The notes under the pieces are model-generated. The model had not been told where the DNA came from. It saw only the letters and a program-made list of their open reading frames with translations, and did no database searches. This document shows positions 1-9,118 of a DNA stretch of 64,000 nucleotides, piece after piece. The translations under genes were made by a program, and so were the position numbers. Source of the DNA: an uncultured Oscillospiraceae bacterium (lineage in GTDB: Bacteria; Bacillota; Clostridia; Oscillospirales; Acutalibacteraceae); NCBI GenBank assembly GCA_948471095.1, contig CAOKRG010000004.1:1-64000 (forward strand), in the 5' to 3' direction. How positions within the stretch are numbered: position 1 is the stretch's first letter; every line of letters starts with the position of its first letter.

Positions 1-57
1 ACATTCGCTCCGCGAAGTTGACATTCGCTCCGCGAAGTTGACATTCGCTCCGCGAAG
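1..57. repeat. 20-bp tandem direct repeat, about 2.85 copies
   Basis: Two perfect copies of a 20-bp unit (1-20, 21-40) are followed by a partial third copy whose first 17 bases are identical (41-57). Each unit contains a small inverted repeat, TTCGC-TCC-GCGAA. The array starts at the window edge, so its true length is unknown. It lies downstream of the minus-strand YitT gene. There are no spacers, so it is not a CRISPR array. Confidence 0.9.
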
Positions 58-84
58 CCGCGGCCCCTGGTAGGATTCTTAGGG

Positions 85-106
85 TGACTTGGCGAAGCCA
101 ACGTCA
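85..106. repeat. Small hairpin repeat (REP-like), copy 1
   Basis: The layout is TGAC-TTGGC-GAA-GCCAA-C-GTCA: a 4-bp outer and a 5-bp inner stem, a 3-base loop and one bulged C. The 18-base core (87-104) is identical at 17 positions to a core at 1255-1272, in another intergenic gap. That marks it as a dispersed repeat rather than a single-gene signal. Its function is unknown. Confidence 0.55.
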
Positions 107-164
107 TAAGCCCTACCCAAGCTCCCCTGTTGTCGAATGGCTAAGTCATTTATGAATACAGATT

Positions 165-1070
165 CTAAGACTTTTTCAGCTCCTTAATCAACTCCTTCAA
201 GGGCTTGTCGTCCGGGCGCATGGGCCGGAAGCCCTCTCCGGTGACCTGCCCCGCGTCCCCCACGATGACGAAGGCGTCCTTGTCCTCCTCCCGGATGATG
301 GCCTGCACCTGGTAGACCTCGAAGCGCCGCACGACGCACAGCATGGTCTCCGCCGGGGCCTTGCTGTAGCCCCCGTGGCTGTCCAGGTAGGTGACCGTCC
401 GGTCCACCTCCCGAATGATCCGCTCCCCCATCTGCCGCACCTTGGGGGACATGACGAAGAACAGCTTTCCCGTGCCCGCGTCCGTGCCGTACAAAATCGC
501 GTCGATGACGCTGGTGCTCACGAAGATGGCGATGCAGGCGTACATGGCGTTCTCAATGCTGCCGAACACCACCGCCGACGCGGCCACCACCAGTCCGTCC
601 AGCACCAGCATCAGCTTGCCCATGGACATGTGGGGCATCCGCCGTTCCAGCAGCCGGGCGATCATGTCCGTGCCGCCGGTGGTAGCCCCCCGGATGAAGG
701 TGAGCGACAGGCCCAGCCCCTCGAAGGCCCCGGAAAAAATGGCCACCAGGATCAAATTGCCCTGATAGACCGGCATAAACCCAGCGAACAGGTCGATGAA
801 CAGGGAAGACAGGGCGATGGCGGCCATGGTCTTGACCACCAGCTTGTAGCCGATCTCCACCACGGCCCAAATGATGATGGGGATGTTGATGAGAAAGCTC
901 ACCAGGCCGATGGGAGTGCCGAAGACGAAGTTCAGCATGGTGCAAACGCCGGTGACGCCTCCGGGCGCGATGTTGTTGGGGGCGGTGAAAGCGTTTACCG
1001 TGGCGGCGTACACAATGGCGCCGGCCGTGATGGATAGTGCGTCCGTCAGCAGTTCCTTACGGTGGTTCAT
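165..1070 (-). CDS. YitT family membrane protein (DUF2179 domain)
   Basis: A 301-residue protein of the YitT/YpjC/YqfU family, which is widespread in Firmicutes and has no settled biochemical role (transport has been proposed). The N-terminal two thirds are hydrophobic, with about five or six membrane segments and the family-typical Gly/Pro-rich PGGVTG and GATTGGTDMIARLL motifs. The C-terminal roughly 80 residues form the soluble DUF2179 domain (YLDSHGGYSKAP, then IIREEDKDAFV). Full length for the family. The ATG start at 1070 follows an AAAGGAG site. It stands alone behind a hairpin terminator (1146-1179) that separates it from obgE-mrnC. I see no convincing promoter. Family assignment is firm; function is not. 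Confidence 0.9.
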   Translation of the reverse strand: MNHRKELLTDALSITAGAIVYAATVNAFTAPNNIAPGGVTGVCTMLNFVFGTPIGLVSFLINIPIIIWAVVEIGYKLVVKTMAAIALSSLFIDLFAGFMPVYQGNLILVAIFSGAFEGLGLSLTFIRGATTGGTDMIARLLERRMPHMSMGKLMLVLDGLVVAASAVVFGSIENAMYACIAIFVSTSVIDAILYGTDAGTGKLFFVMSPKVRQMGERIIREVDRTVTYLDSHGGYSKAPAETMLCVVRRFEVYQVQAIIREEDKDAFVIVGDAGQVTGEGFRPMRPDDKPLKELIKELKKS

Positions 1071-1145
1071 GGGCAGAGAGCTCCTTTCTTTACATTTAGA
1101 GTTCTTGCGAAAATATTTTTTTGAGTACTATAAGGCCTCCGGCGG

Positions 1146-1179
1146 GGTAAGAAGCTTTTTTGTAAAAAAGTTTCTTACC
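1146..1179. terminator. AT-rich hairpin terminator, probably after mrnC
   Basis: A 16-bp stem (1146-1161 with 1164-1179, one G-T pair) has A-run and T-run flanks within the stem. It could terminate on either strand. By position it ends the minus-strand obgE-mrnC transcript ahead of the YitT gene. Confidence 0.6.
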
Positions 1180-1252
1180 AATCTTCAAAAAACTTTATTT
1201 CGCCGCGCCGGGCGGGAAAGCTGGGGGAACGTTCTTGGGGGAAACTTCCCGG

Positions 1253-1274
1253 GTACTTGGCGCAGCCAACGTAC
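1253..1274. repeat. Small hairpin repeat (REP-like), copy 2
   Basis: GTAC-TTGGC-GCA-GCCAA-C-GTAC has the same architecture as the element at 85-106, including the single bulged C. The outer 4-bp stem differs but is still paired, which suggests the fold is maintained. It lies between the mrnC stop and the terminator at 1146-1179. Confidence 0.55.
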
Positions 1275-1363
1275 TGGAAGCGTTCTGACCACGAGCTGGC
1301 TTTGTCAACTCGACCGAGCCGGCAGGCGAGGCTCCACTCCGTATTACTCTTCACTCCCAGCTT

Positions 1364-1765
1364 TTAAGCCATTGCCTCCAGAGCGGCGAAGAACAGCTCC
1401 CGCAGGCGCTCCGCCTCGCCCTTGAGGTAGAGCCAGCCCAGCAGGGCCTCAAAGGCCGTGCCCATGTGGTAGTCGGCCACAGTGGCGTTTTTGGGCACAT
1501 GGCCCACATGGGCGTTGCGGCCCCGCAGGGCGACGGCCCGCTCCTCCTCCGTCAGCCTGGGCCACAGAGCCTTGAGGGCCGCGGACTGGGCCGCGCAGTT
1601 CACCCAGGCGGCCTTGCGCTGGTGGAGCTTTTTCACCGGGCAGCTCCCGGCCTCCAGCAGATGCTCCCGGGCCAGCAGGTCGTACACCGCATCGCCCACA
1701 AAGGCCAGGTCCAGGGGGCTCAGCTCCCGGAAGTTGGCGGAAGCCCCTCCTAACAAAGTTCCCAA
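1364..1765 (-). CDS. mrnC: Mini-ribonuclease III
   Basis: A 133-residue single-domain RNase III-type protein without a dsRNA-binding domain, the Mini-III architecture. In Bacillus Mini-III matures the ends of 23S rRNA. The catalytic helix is visible as FVGDAVYDLLAR near residues 22-33, followed by the family motif with KNAT and the second acidic helix FEALLGWLYL near residues 107-116. The start is TTG at 1765, chosen because AAGGAGG sits 6 bases upstream and no in-frame ATG is better placed. It begins 12 bases after obgE, so the two are almost certainly co-transcribed. A dimer is expected for activity. Confidence 0.92.
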   Translation of the reverse strand: MGTLLGGASANFRELSPLDLAFVGDAVYDLLAREHLLEAGSCPVKKLHQRKAAWVNCAAQSAALKALWPRLTEEERAVALRGRNAHVGHVPKNATVADYHMGTAFEALLGWLYLKGEAERLRELFFAALEAMA

Positions 1766-1777
1766 TGCGCGGCCTCC

Positions 1778-3525
<1,748 letters not shown>

Positions 3526-3548
3526 AGCGACCCCCTTGCTTTTTGCCC

Positions 3549-4217
3549 CTATGGCGAAAGCTTCTCTTCGTTTTCCCGAACCAATGCGATTGCTTCGTAA
3601 TAGGGCTGTATTTCCTTCCATGGATACCCCATATACGCTAAATATTTCTGCTGCTGATATTCATGCTCCCGCAGCAAGAAACAGGTCCTTGCCACATCGT
3701 ACTCTGCCGGGCCCCTGCACACATTCATCAGATCAATGAGAACCAGATTCCCTTTTGCATCCACCATAAGATTGCCTGGGTGGTAGTCTCCATGGAGCAG
3801 GCTGTCACCGTCCTTCAGCTGCTGGATTTTTTCAAGGAGCGTCCCGGAGCCATCCGCAAACAGCCGGAGAAAATCTTTGTAATTCATCCCGGCCTTCGGC
3901 CTGCAGCTCAACAGCCTTTTATGGAAGTCCGCAAAGGCTTCCAGCCATTCATTCTGCTCTTCGGCCTGCGGGCCGTACAGTTTCGAGGCAAACTCCGTCC
4001 CCATGACCCGGTTATAGACGATACCGTCCCTTTCCCCAACCCGCACCATTTCATAAGCCTTTGGGGTGCATAACCCCAGGCCGGAAACCAATCTTGCGTT
4101 TTCAAATTCATGCTCCACATAGATTTGGGGGTACCCCAAATGGAAGAGTTTGCAGACCAGGCCGCTGCCATAATCCAAAATATCTGCGGTATTCCCTCTT
4201 GCAATCAGTTCTGTCAT
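3549..4217 (-). CDS. Phosphotransferase (APH / choline-kinase-like fold)
   Basis: 222 residues with a compact protein-kinase-like fold. The Brenner motif HGDYHPGN is at residues 142-149 (catalytic D144, metal-binding N149). LVLIDLMN carries the DFG-equivalent D162, and K23 is a plausible ATP lysine. The family includes aminoglycoside phosphotransferases and small-molecule kinases; the substrate here cannot be read from the sequence. The ATG at 4217 is preferred over the longer reading because AAAGGAG precedes it. The gene is part of the low-GC cassette between rpmA and obgE, downstream of a GNAT gene, so a resistance or metabolite-modification role is conceivable but only inferred. Confidence 0.85.
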   Translation of the reverse strand: MTELIARGNTADILDYGSGLVCKLFHLGYPQIYVEHEFENARLVSGLGLCTPKAYEMVRVGERDGIVYNRVMGTEFASKLYGPQAEEQNEWLEAFADFHKRLLSCRPKAGMNYKDFLRLFADGSGTLLEKIQQLKDGDSLLHGDYHPGNLMVDAKGNLVLIDLMNVCRGPAEYDVARTCFLLREHEYQQQKYLAYMGYPWKEIQPYYEAIALVRENEEKLSP

Positions 4218-4259
4218 TTTTCCCAACTCCTTTCTGGGATGCCCCCTCCCCATCCAACT

Positions 4260-4763
4260 CTACTCAAAGATACGGTAGACTTGCAAAACCAGCTCTTTTC
4301 CCGACTCGGTTGCGACCTCTTGGAGCTCCCCCTTTTCAAATCGGAACTTCTCCGCCAGGCGCAGGCTGGGAATGTTCCTCACGTCCGCCTCATAGATATA
4401 ATGCCTGTATTTTCCCAGGCCGTTCAGATAATCCACCACCGCCCGCAGGGCCTCATAGCCGTACCCGGCCCCCTGGGCGGCGCTTTTCAGCCAGAGGCCC
4501 AGCTCCGGGTCCTCCTCCCTCAGGCCGAAGACCTCCGCGCTGCCGAGAAACTCCCCGCTCTGGCTGAGGATCACCAGCTCCAGCATGTCCCCCGCCTCCA
4601 TGTCCCGGGCAAAGCCGGAGAGCGCCTGGCCGGCGGCTTCCATGTCCGGGAAGGGGTCCGGGTACTGGTATTTCACGATCTCCTCCGTAAACTCCTGGAA
4701 GTAGTCCTCCAAAAACGCCGGTTCATAGGGCCTGAGCACCAGCCGCTGTGTTCTGATCTCCAA
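4260..4763 (-). CDS. GNAT acetyltransferase, RimJ/RimL type
   Basis: 167 residues. The opening IRTQRLVLRPYEPAFLEDYF is typical of RimJ/RimL-like N-acetyltransferases. The acetyl-CoA loop follows as GAGYGYEALRAVVDYL near residues 97-112, and a C-terminal strand contains NIPSLRLAEKFRFEKG. These enzymes acetylate ribosomal-protein N-termini, antibiotics or small amines; no substrate is indicated here. It starts 7 bases after the P-loop kinase gene and is followed closely by the phosphotransferase, so the three are translated from one message. Confidence 0.88.
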   Translation of the reverse strand: MEIRTQRLVLRPYEPAFLEDYFQEFTEEIVKYQYPDPFPDMEAAGQALSGFARDMEAGDMLELVILSQSGEFLGSAEVFGLREEDPELGLWLKSAAQGAGYGYEALRAVVDYLNGLGKYRHYIYEADVRNIPSLRLAEKFRFEKGELQEVATESGKELVLQVYRIFE

Positions 4764-4770
4764 ATTCGTT

Positions 4771-5580
4771 TCACCTCTCCCTGGACGCCTCCAAAAATCC
4801 GGCTATCCGCTTATAAGCATCGTCCCAGTCCCCCTGGGGGTTGTCCAGCACCAGGCTTTTCACCGGCAGACGGGCCAAAATGGCCAGCTCCCGGCGCTGG
4901 CGTTCCTCCAGGCAGGCGATATACCCCGCGAAGCCCCGAGCCCCAATGCTCCTGCCATAGGCCCCGTTAACATGGTAGTGGATGACCCCGTCCAGCCATC
5001 CGGGGCGCTCTGGGGCCGCCTTTTGAACGCTTTCGGCAATGCGGTCGTTTTTCAGGTAGATGACCGCCGGGTCCAGAGGAGCGATCCGCTCAACGATTTC
5101 CGAAATGTATGCCAGCGACCGCTCCTGGGGAAACCCGAAGCGCATCATGGTCTCGCACATGGGGTTTTGCAGGAGGACGCAGTTGAACACATAGACGGCG
5201 CCCGGGTCCGCGCCTTTGGCGAAGGACTCCCACCTGTCCAGCATCAGGGGCGCCTCCGTCTCCCAGGGCAGGCCGTCATAGATCTTATAGGGCAGAAGCA
5301 GGTCCAGCTCCGCCCCCTGGAATGCCGCCAAAGACAGAATACAGCCGTCCCCTTTGGCCTCGCCCCGCATCATAACCCGCGTCCGCAGCCCCTCCGGCAG
5401 AGAGGCAAGCTCCTTCTTTCCCACATAGGCGTGGAACTCATAGTCCGCCGGGTGGCCTCCCGTGCCCTCGTCCACATATACCGCGTTGCGGCCCGCGCCG
5501 GCCAGCCGGTCCGCCACATATTTCGAGGCCGTGCTCTTGCCGGAGCAGGGCGGGCCCTCCACAATGTACAGTCCCGTCAT
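4771..5580 (-). CDS. P-loop kinase-like protein, unassigned
   Basis: 269 residues beginning with a Walker A motif GPPCSGKST (residues 9-17), as in small-molecule kinases (uridylate/thymidylate-kinase-like or zeta-toxin-like folds). Further along are RVMMRGEAKGDG, LMLDRWESFAKG and a C-terminal helical stretch resembling a lid region, but I cannot place the family or substrate. ATG 5580 was chosen because AAGGAGGG precedes it. The upstream extension of the frame has no ribosome site. It is the first gene of the cassette that separates rpmA from obgE and lies 90 bases downstream of rpmA, with no clear promoter between them. Confidence 0.75.
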   Translation of the reverse strand: MTGLYIVEGPPCSGKSTASKYVADRLAGAGRNAVYVDEGTGGHPADYEFHAYVGKKELASLPEGLRTRVMMRGEAKGDGCILSLAAFQGAELDLLLPYKIYDGLPWETEAPLMLDRWESFAKGADPGAVYVFNCVLLQNPMCETMMRFGFPQERSLAYISEIVERIAPLDPAVIYLKNDRIAESVQKAAPERPGWLDGVIHYHVNGAYGRSIGARGFAGYIACLEERQRRELAILARLPVKSLVLDNPQGDWDDAYKRIAGFLEASRER

Positions 5581-5670
5581 GAGCCCTCCTTCTTCCGCTA
5601 AAAGAAAAGCTCCCTCAGACATCGCCCGAAGAAGCTCTCCACTCAAACTGATTGGGGGCACCGCGGAAGC

Positions 5671-5949
5671 TTACTCCGCGTACACGCTGACCTTCTTGCG
5701 GTCCGCGCCCATGCGCTCAAAACGCACCTTGCCGTCCACCTTGGCGAACAGGGTGTCGTCCTTGCCCCGGCCCACGTTCTCTCCGGGATGAATCTTGGTG
5801 CCCCGCTGCTTGACGAGAATGTTGCCCGCCAGCACAAACTGGCCGTCGGCCCGCTTGACCCCCAGGCGCTTGCTCTCGGAGTCCCGGCCGTTCTTGGTGG
5901 AGCCCATGCCCTTTTTATGGGCAAAAAGCTGGATATTAATTTTCAGCAT
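5671..5949 (-). CDS. rpmA: 50S ribosomal protein L27
   Basis: A 92-residue bL27. The mature protein places its N-terminus at the ribosomal peptidyl-transferase centre. As in other Firmicutes there is an N-terminal extension ending QLFAHKKG, which matches the Prp protease site in which cleavage after Phe exposes Ala-His-Lys-Lys. The core [17 protein letters not shown] is diagnostic. GGAAGG precedes the ATG. The protease gene prp is immediately upstream, as expected. Confidence 0.97.
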   Translation of the reverse strand: MLKINIQLFAHKKGMGSTKNGRDSESKRLGVKRADGQFVLAGNILVKQRGTKIHPGENVGRGKDDTLFAKVDGKVRFERMGADRKKVSVYAE

Positions 5950-5980
5950 AGGTATTGCCTTCCTTTCATGAAAGTTTCGG

Positions 5981-6304
5981 TTAAATTTCCAAATAGTCGA
6001 CTCGAATATGCTCGGGATACTGCTCCTCCAACTGGCTCAGGTGAAGCTTGAGCCCCTGTAGAATGGTCCGGCAGGCGGGCTCGTCCCTGGCTTCCAGCCG
6101 GAAAAACAGGTCCCCCTCCTCCGCCCGCAGGGACAGAGGCGCAACGGCCAGTACATCGGTAATGGTGTTTACCACCAAATATGCTGCCGATGACACGGCC
6201 GCGCAGACAATGTCGGAGCCCTCTTCCCCGTACCCGGCGTGGCCCTGGATGGTAAAGCCCAGCAGCCGCCCGTCCGGCGGGGTGAGGAAGCAAATATGAA
6301 GCAT
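5981..6304 (-). CDS. prp: Ribosomal-processing cysteine protease Prp
   Basis: A 107-residue YsxB/Prp protease that trims the N-terminus of L27. The active-site signature is complete: [18 protein letters not shown] provides the catalytic His and Cys (family pattern HxGxxxxGxDxVCA). Its ATG overlaps the rplU stop (shared TAATG), giving translational coupling. The rplU-prp-rpmA order is conserved in Firmicutes, and the L27 extension here is a matching substrate. Confidence 0.95.
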   Translation of the reverse strand: MLHICFLTPPDGRLLGFTIQGHAGYGEEGSDIVCAAVSSAAYLVVNTITDVLAVAPLSLRAEEGDLFFRLEARDEPACRTILQGLKLHLSQLEEQYPEHIRVDYLEI

Positions 6305-6612
6305 TAGGCCTTGACGGCTTCGATCTGAATCTTGGTGTAGGGCTGGCGGTGGCCCATCTTGCGCTTGGCGTTCTTCTTGGGCTTGTAGGTAAATACGGTG
6401 ATCTTCTTGGCCTTGCCGTTCTTCACGACCTTGCCGGTAACGCAGGCGCCCTGCACATAGGGAGCGCCCACCTTGGTCTCGCCCTCGCCGAACAGGGCCA
6501 CGACCGGGAATTCCACGGTGTCGTTCTCAGCGGCGTTCAGCTTCTCCACAAAGATCACGTCGCCATACTGGACCTTGTACTGCTTTCCGCCGGTCTCAAT
6601 GACTGCAAACAT
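6304..6612 (-). CDS. rplU: 50S ribosomal protein L21
   Basis: 102 residues. The start is ATG 6612 ([15 protein letters not shown]), the universal bL21 N-terminus; the frame runs further upstream but without homology. The C-terminal [16 protein letters not shown] motif is diagnostic. It is the first gene of the operon rplU-prp-rpmA-cassette-obgE-mrnC, behind the promoter at 6701-6729. The roughly 80-base leader contains a small CCGCA-TAC-TGCGG hairpin near its 5' end. Firmicute rplU genes often carry an L21 leader RNA, but I cannot confirm its conserved fold here. Confidence 0.97.
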   Translation of the reverse strand: MFAVIETGGKQYKVQYGDVIFVEKLNAAENDTVEFPVVALFGEGETKVGAPYVQGACVTGKVVKNGKAKKITVFTYKPKKNAKRKMGHRQPYTKIQIEAVKA

Positions 6613-6700
6613 TCTTTTTCCTGCCTTTTCATTTAGTCTCGCTACCGCTGGGCGGGCCATGGGGCCGCTTTTTTTCGAACCCGCAGTATGCGGCTTCCCT

Positions 6701-6729
6701 AGCATACCACAAAAGAGCTGGGAAGTCAA
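6701..6729 (-). promoter_or_regulatory. Sigma-A promoter of the rplU operon
   Basis: On the minus strand TTGACT (6724-6729) and TATGCT (6701-6706) are separated by 17 bases. A TGG immediately before the -10 gives an extended element. Transcription would begin near 6694, about 80 bases before rplU. Confidence 0.75.
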
Positions 6730-6842
6730 GGGATGGCGGCGGAAAAATTCGGCGCCGGGCGGGCGGAGTTGGCCTTTGCCGCCCGCCGGGCGGGCCGGTT
6801 TGTGGGCCTGCGCATTTGGACGTTCCGGAGCAAAAATATCTC

Positions 6843-6871
6843 TTGCTATTCTCCGGCGAATATGTTATAAT
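6843..6871 (+). promoter_or_regulatory. Sigma-A promoter of the EF-G-like gene
   Basis: TTGCTA (6843-6848), a 17-base spacer and TATAAT (6866-6871), with TGT as an extended -10. The -10 region is nearly palindromic and overlaps a weaker minus-strand candidate. Confidence 0.8.
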
Positions 6872-6967
6872 TAGCACATGCCTTGTGACAAAACTTGTGC
6901 AAATTAAATGATAATGACCTTCGGCTCTTGGCTAAACCGCCGAAGGACTGCGGAAGGGGCAATTGTT

Positions 6968-9034
6968 ATGAATCAATACCAGGAAAAAAACATCATAAAC
7001 CTGGCTGTAGCCGGCCACGGCGGCGCGGGAAAAACCACTCTGAGCGAGGCCATGCTCTACCTGGCCGGAGCCTCGGACCGCCGTGGCAAGGTGGGCGACG
7101 GCAACACCGTCTGCGACTACGACCCGGAGGAGATCCGCCGCAAGGCTTCCATTGCCGCCGCGGTGGCCCCCTTGGAGTGGAAGGGCAAGAAGATCAACCT
7201 GCTGGACGCGCCGGGCCTGTTCGACTTTGAGGGCGGCATGTGCGAGGTCATGCGCGCCGCCGACACCGCCCTGGTGGTCATCTCCGGCAAGGACGGCCCC
7301 TCCGTGGGCACGGAGAAGGCCGTGGCCGCCGCCGAAAAGCGGGGCCTGGCGAAGATTTTCTTCGTCAACGGCCTGTGCGATGAGAGCGCCCGGTTCTACC
7401 GGGTCTTCGAGGACCTGAAGGCCCAGTTCGGCCCCTCGGTCTGCCCGGTGGTGGTGCCCTTCATCGAGGGGGACCAGGCGAACATCTATGTCAACCTGTT
7501 GGAGTACCGTGCCTACGACTACTCGGGCGGCAAGCCCGTCCAGGTGGCCATTCCCGACATGGGGGACCGGCTGGAAGGCCTGCGCACCGCCATCTACGAG
7601 GCCGTGGCCGAGACCGACGACGAGCTCTTCGAGAAGTACTTCGCGGGCGAGGAGTTCACCCCCGAGGAGGTCATTGTGGGCGTGAGCAAGGGTGTGAAGA
7701 ACGGGACCATTACCCCGGTGTTCTGCGGCGACGCCATGCTCATGCGGGGCATGGAGCAGTTCCTGGACGGCCTGAGCTGGCTGGCCCCCTCCGCGGCGGA
7801 CCACGCGGGCGAGATAGGCGTGGACCCGGACGGCGCTCCGGTGGAGCTGACCTGCACCGGCGACGGCGCGGCGGCTGCCATCGTCTTCAAGACCGTGGCG
7901 GACCCCTTCATCGGCAAGCTCTCCTACTTAAAGGTAATCAGCGGAAAGATTTCCACCGAGTCCCAGCTGGTGAACATGCGCACCGGCGCCACGGAGCGGG
8001 TGGGCAAGACCGTGATGCTCACCGGCAAGAAGCAGGAGGACGTAAAGTACATCGGTGCGGGGGACATTGGCGCGGTGCCCAAGCTCTCCGCCACCAACAC
8101 CGGCGACACCCTGTGCGCCCCCACCCGCATGGTGACCTTGGAGGGCGTGGAGTACCCCAACGCCACCCTCTCTATGGCCATCGTGCCGAAGAAGAAGGGC
8201 GAGGAGGACAAGATCGCCCAGGGCTTCCTGCGGCTTTCCGAGGAGGACCCCACCCTGCGCTTTGCCAACAACACCGAGACCCACGAGCTGGTGGTCAGCG
8301 GCCTGGGCGAGCAGCACCTGGACGTGGCGGTGACCAAGCTGAAGACCAAGTTCGGCGTGGAGGTCACCCTGAAAGACCCCAAGGTGCCCTACCGGGAGAC
8401 CATCCGCAAGACGGTGCAGGTCCAGGGCAGGCACAAGAAGCAGACCGGCGGCCACGGCCAGTTCGGCGACGTGTGGATCGAGTTCTCCCCCTGCGACAGC
8501 GAGGGCCTGGAGTTTGGCGAGCGCGTGGTGGGCGGCTCCGTGCCCAAGGGCTTCTTCCCGGCGGTGGAGAAGGGCCTGCGGGAGTGCATCAACAAGGGCC
8601 CCCTGGCCGGGTACCCGGTGGTCGGGCTTTCGGCGGTGCTGTACGACGGCTCCTACCACCCGGTGGACTCCTCTGAAATGGCCTTTAAAACGGCGGCCAG
8701 CCTGGCCTACAAGGCGGGCATGCCCAAGGCCGGGCCCGTGCTGCTGGAGCCCATCGGCCACCTAAAGGCCACGGTGCCGGACGCCAACATGGGCGATGTG
8801 ATGGGTGAGGTGAACAAGCGCCGGGGCCGCGTGCTGGGCATGGAGCCCGCGGGCGCTGGCCGCCAGACCGTGGAGGCGGAGGTCCCCATGGCGGAAATGC
8901 ACGACTTCAGCACCTTCATGCGCCAGAGCACTCAGGGGCGCGGCAGCTTCACCTTTGAGTTTGAGCGCTATGAGGAGGCCCCGGCCAACGTGGCCCAAAA
9001 GGTGATCGACGAGGCGGAGAAGAGCGAGGACTAA
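6968..9034 (+). CDS. EF-G-like translational GTPase
   Basis: 688 residues, the length and domain order of elongation factor G (G domain, domain II, then III-V). The P-loop is GHGGAGKTT (16-24), typical of the second, EF-G-like paralogue group (FusA2-like), in contrast to the AHIDAGKTT of canonical EF-G. Domain IV carries KQTGGHGQFGDVWIEFSP, and domain V ends ANVAQKVIDEAEK. The ATG at 6968 is used because the reading frame's N-terminus matches the family there and GGAAGGGG precedes it. It is monocistronic, with its own promoter and terminator, and divergent from rplU. The role of these paralogues is unclear: they may not replace EF-G in translocation, and some act in recycling or tetracycline protection. 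Confidence 0.9.
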   Translation: MNQYQEKNIINLAVAGHGGAGKTTLSEAMLYLAGASDRRGKVGDGNTVCDYDPEEIRRKASIAAAVAPLEWKGKKINLLDAPGLFDFEGGMCEVMRAADTALVVISGKDGPSVGTEKAVAAAEKRGLAKIFFVNGLCDESARFYRVFEDLKAQFGPSVCPVVVPFIEGDQANIYVNLLEYRAYDYSGGKPVQVAIPDMGDRLEGLRTAIYEAVAETDDELFEKYFAGEEFTPEEVIVGVSKGVKNGTITPVFCGDAMLMRGMEQFLDGLSWLAPSAADHAGEIGVDPDGAPVELTCTGDGAAAAIVFKTVADPFIGKLSYLKVISGKISTESQLVNMRTGATERVGKTVMLTGKKQEDVKYIGAGDIGAVPKLSATNTGDTLCAPTRMVTLEGVEYPNATLSMAIVPKKKGEEDKIAQGFLRLSEEDPTLRFANNTETHELVVSGLGEQHLDVAVTKLKTKFGVEVTLKDPKVPYRETIRKTVQVQGRHKKQTGGHGQFGDVWIEFSPCDSEGLEFGERVVGGSVPKGFFPAVEKGLRECINKGPLAGYPVVGLSAVLYDGSYHPVDSSEMAFKTAASLAYKAGMPKAGPVLLEPIGHLKATVPDANMGDVMGEVNKRRGRVLGMEPAGAGRQTVEAEVPMAEMHDFSTFMRQSTQGRGSFTFEFERYEEAPANVAQKVIDEAEKSED

Positions 9035-9065
9035 ACAAAAAAGGGTAATCGAAATTTAGATGAGA

Positions 9066-9097
9066 AAAACCCCCCGGCTGGCATGCCGGGGGGTTTT
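9066..9097. terminator. Bidirectional rho-independent terminator
   Basis: A 13-bp perfect stem (9066-9078 with 9085-9097) contains AAAA on the left arm and TTTT on the right. It serves the plus-strand EF-G-like gene and the convergent minus-strand SLH protein gene. Confidence 0.9.
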
Positions 9098-9118
9098 GTG
9101 GTGTTTTGCTAGGTTGCG

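Noticed and set aside
1..57. Short repeats resembling a CRISPR array
   Set aside because: The units abut directly with no spacers, and no cas gene is nearby; it is a plain tandem repeat.
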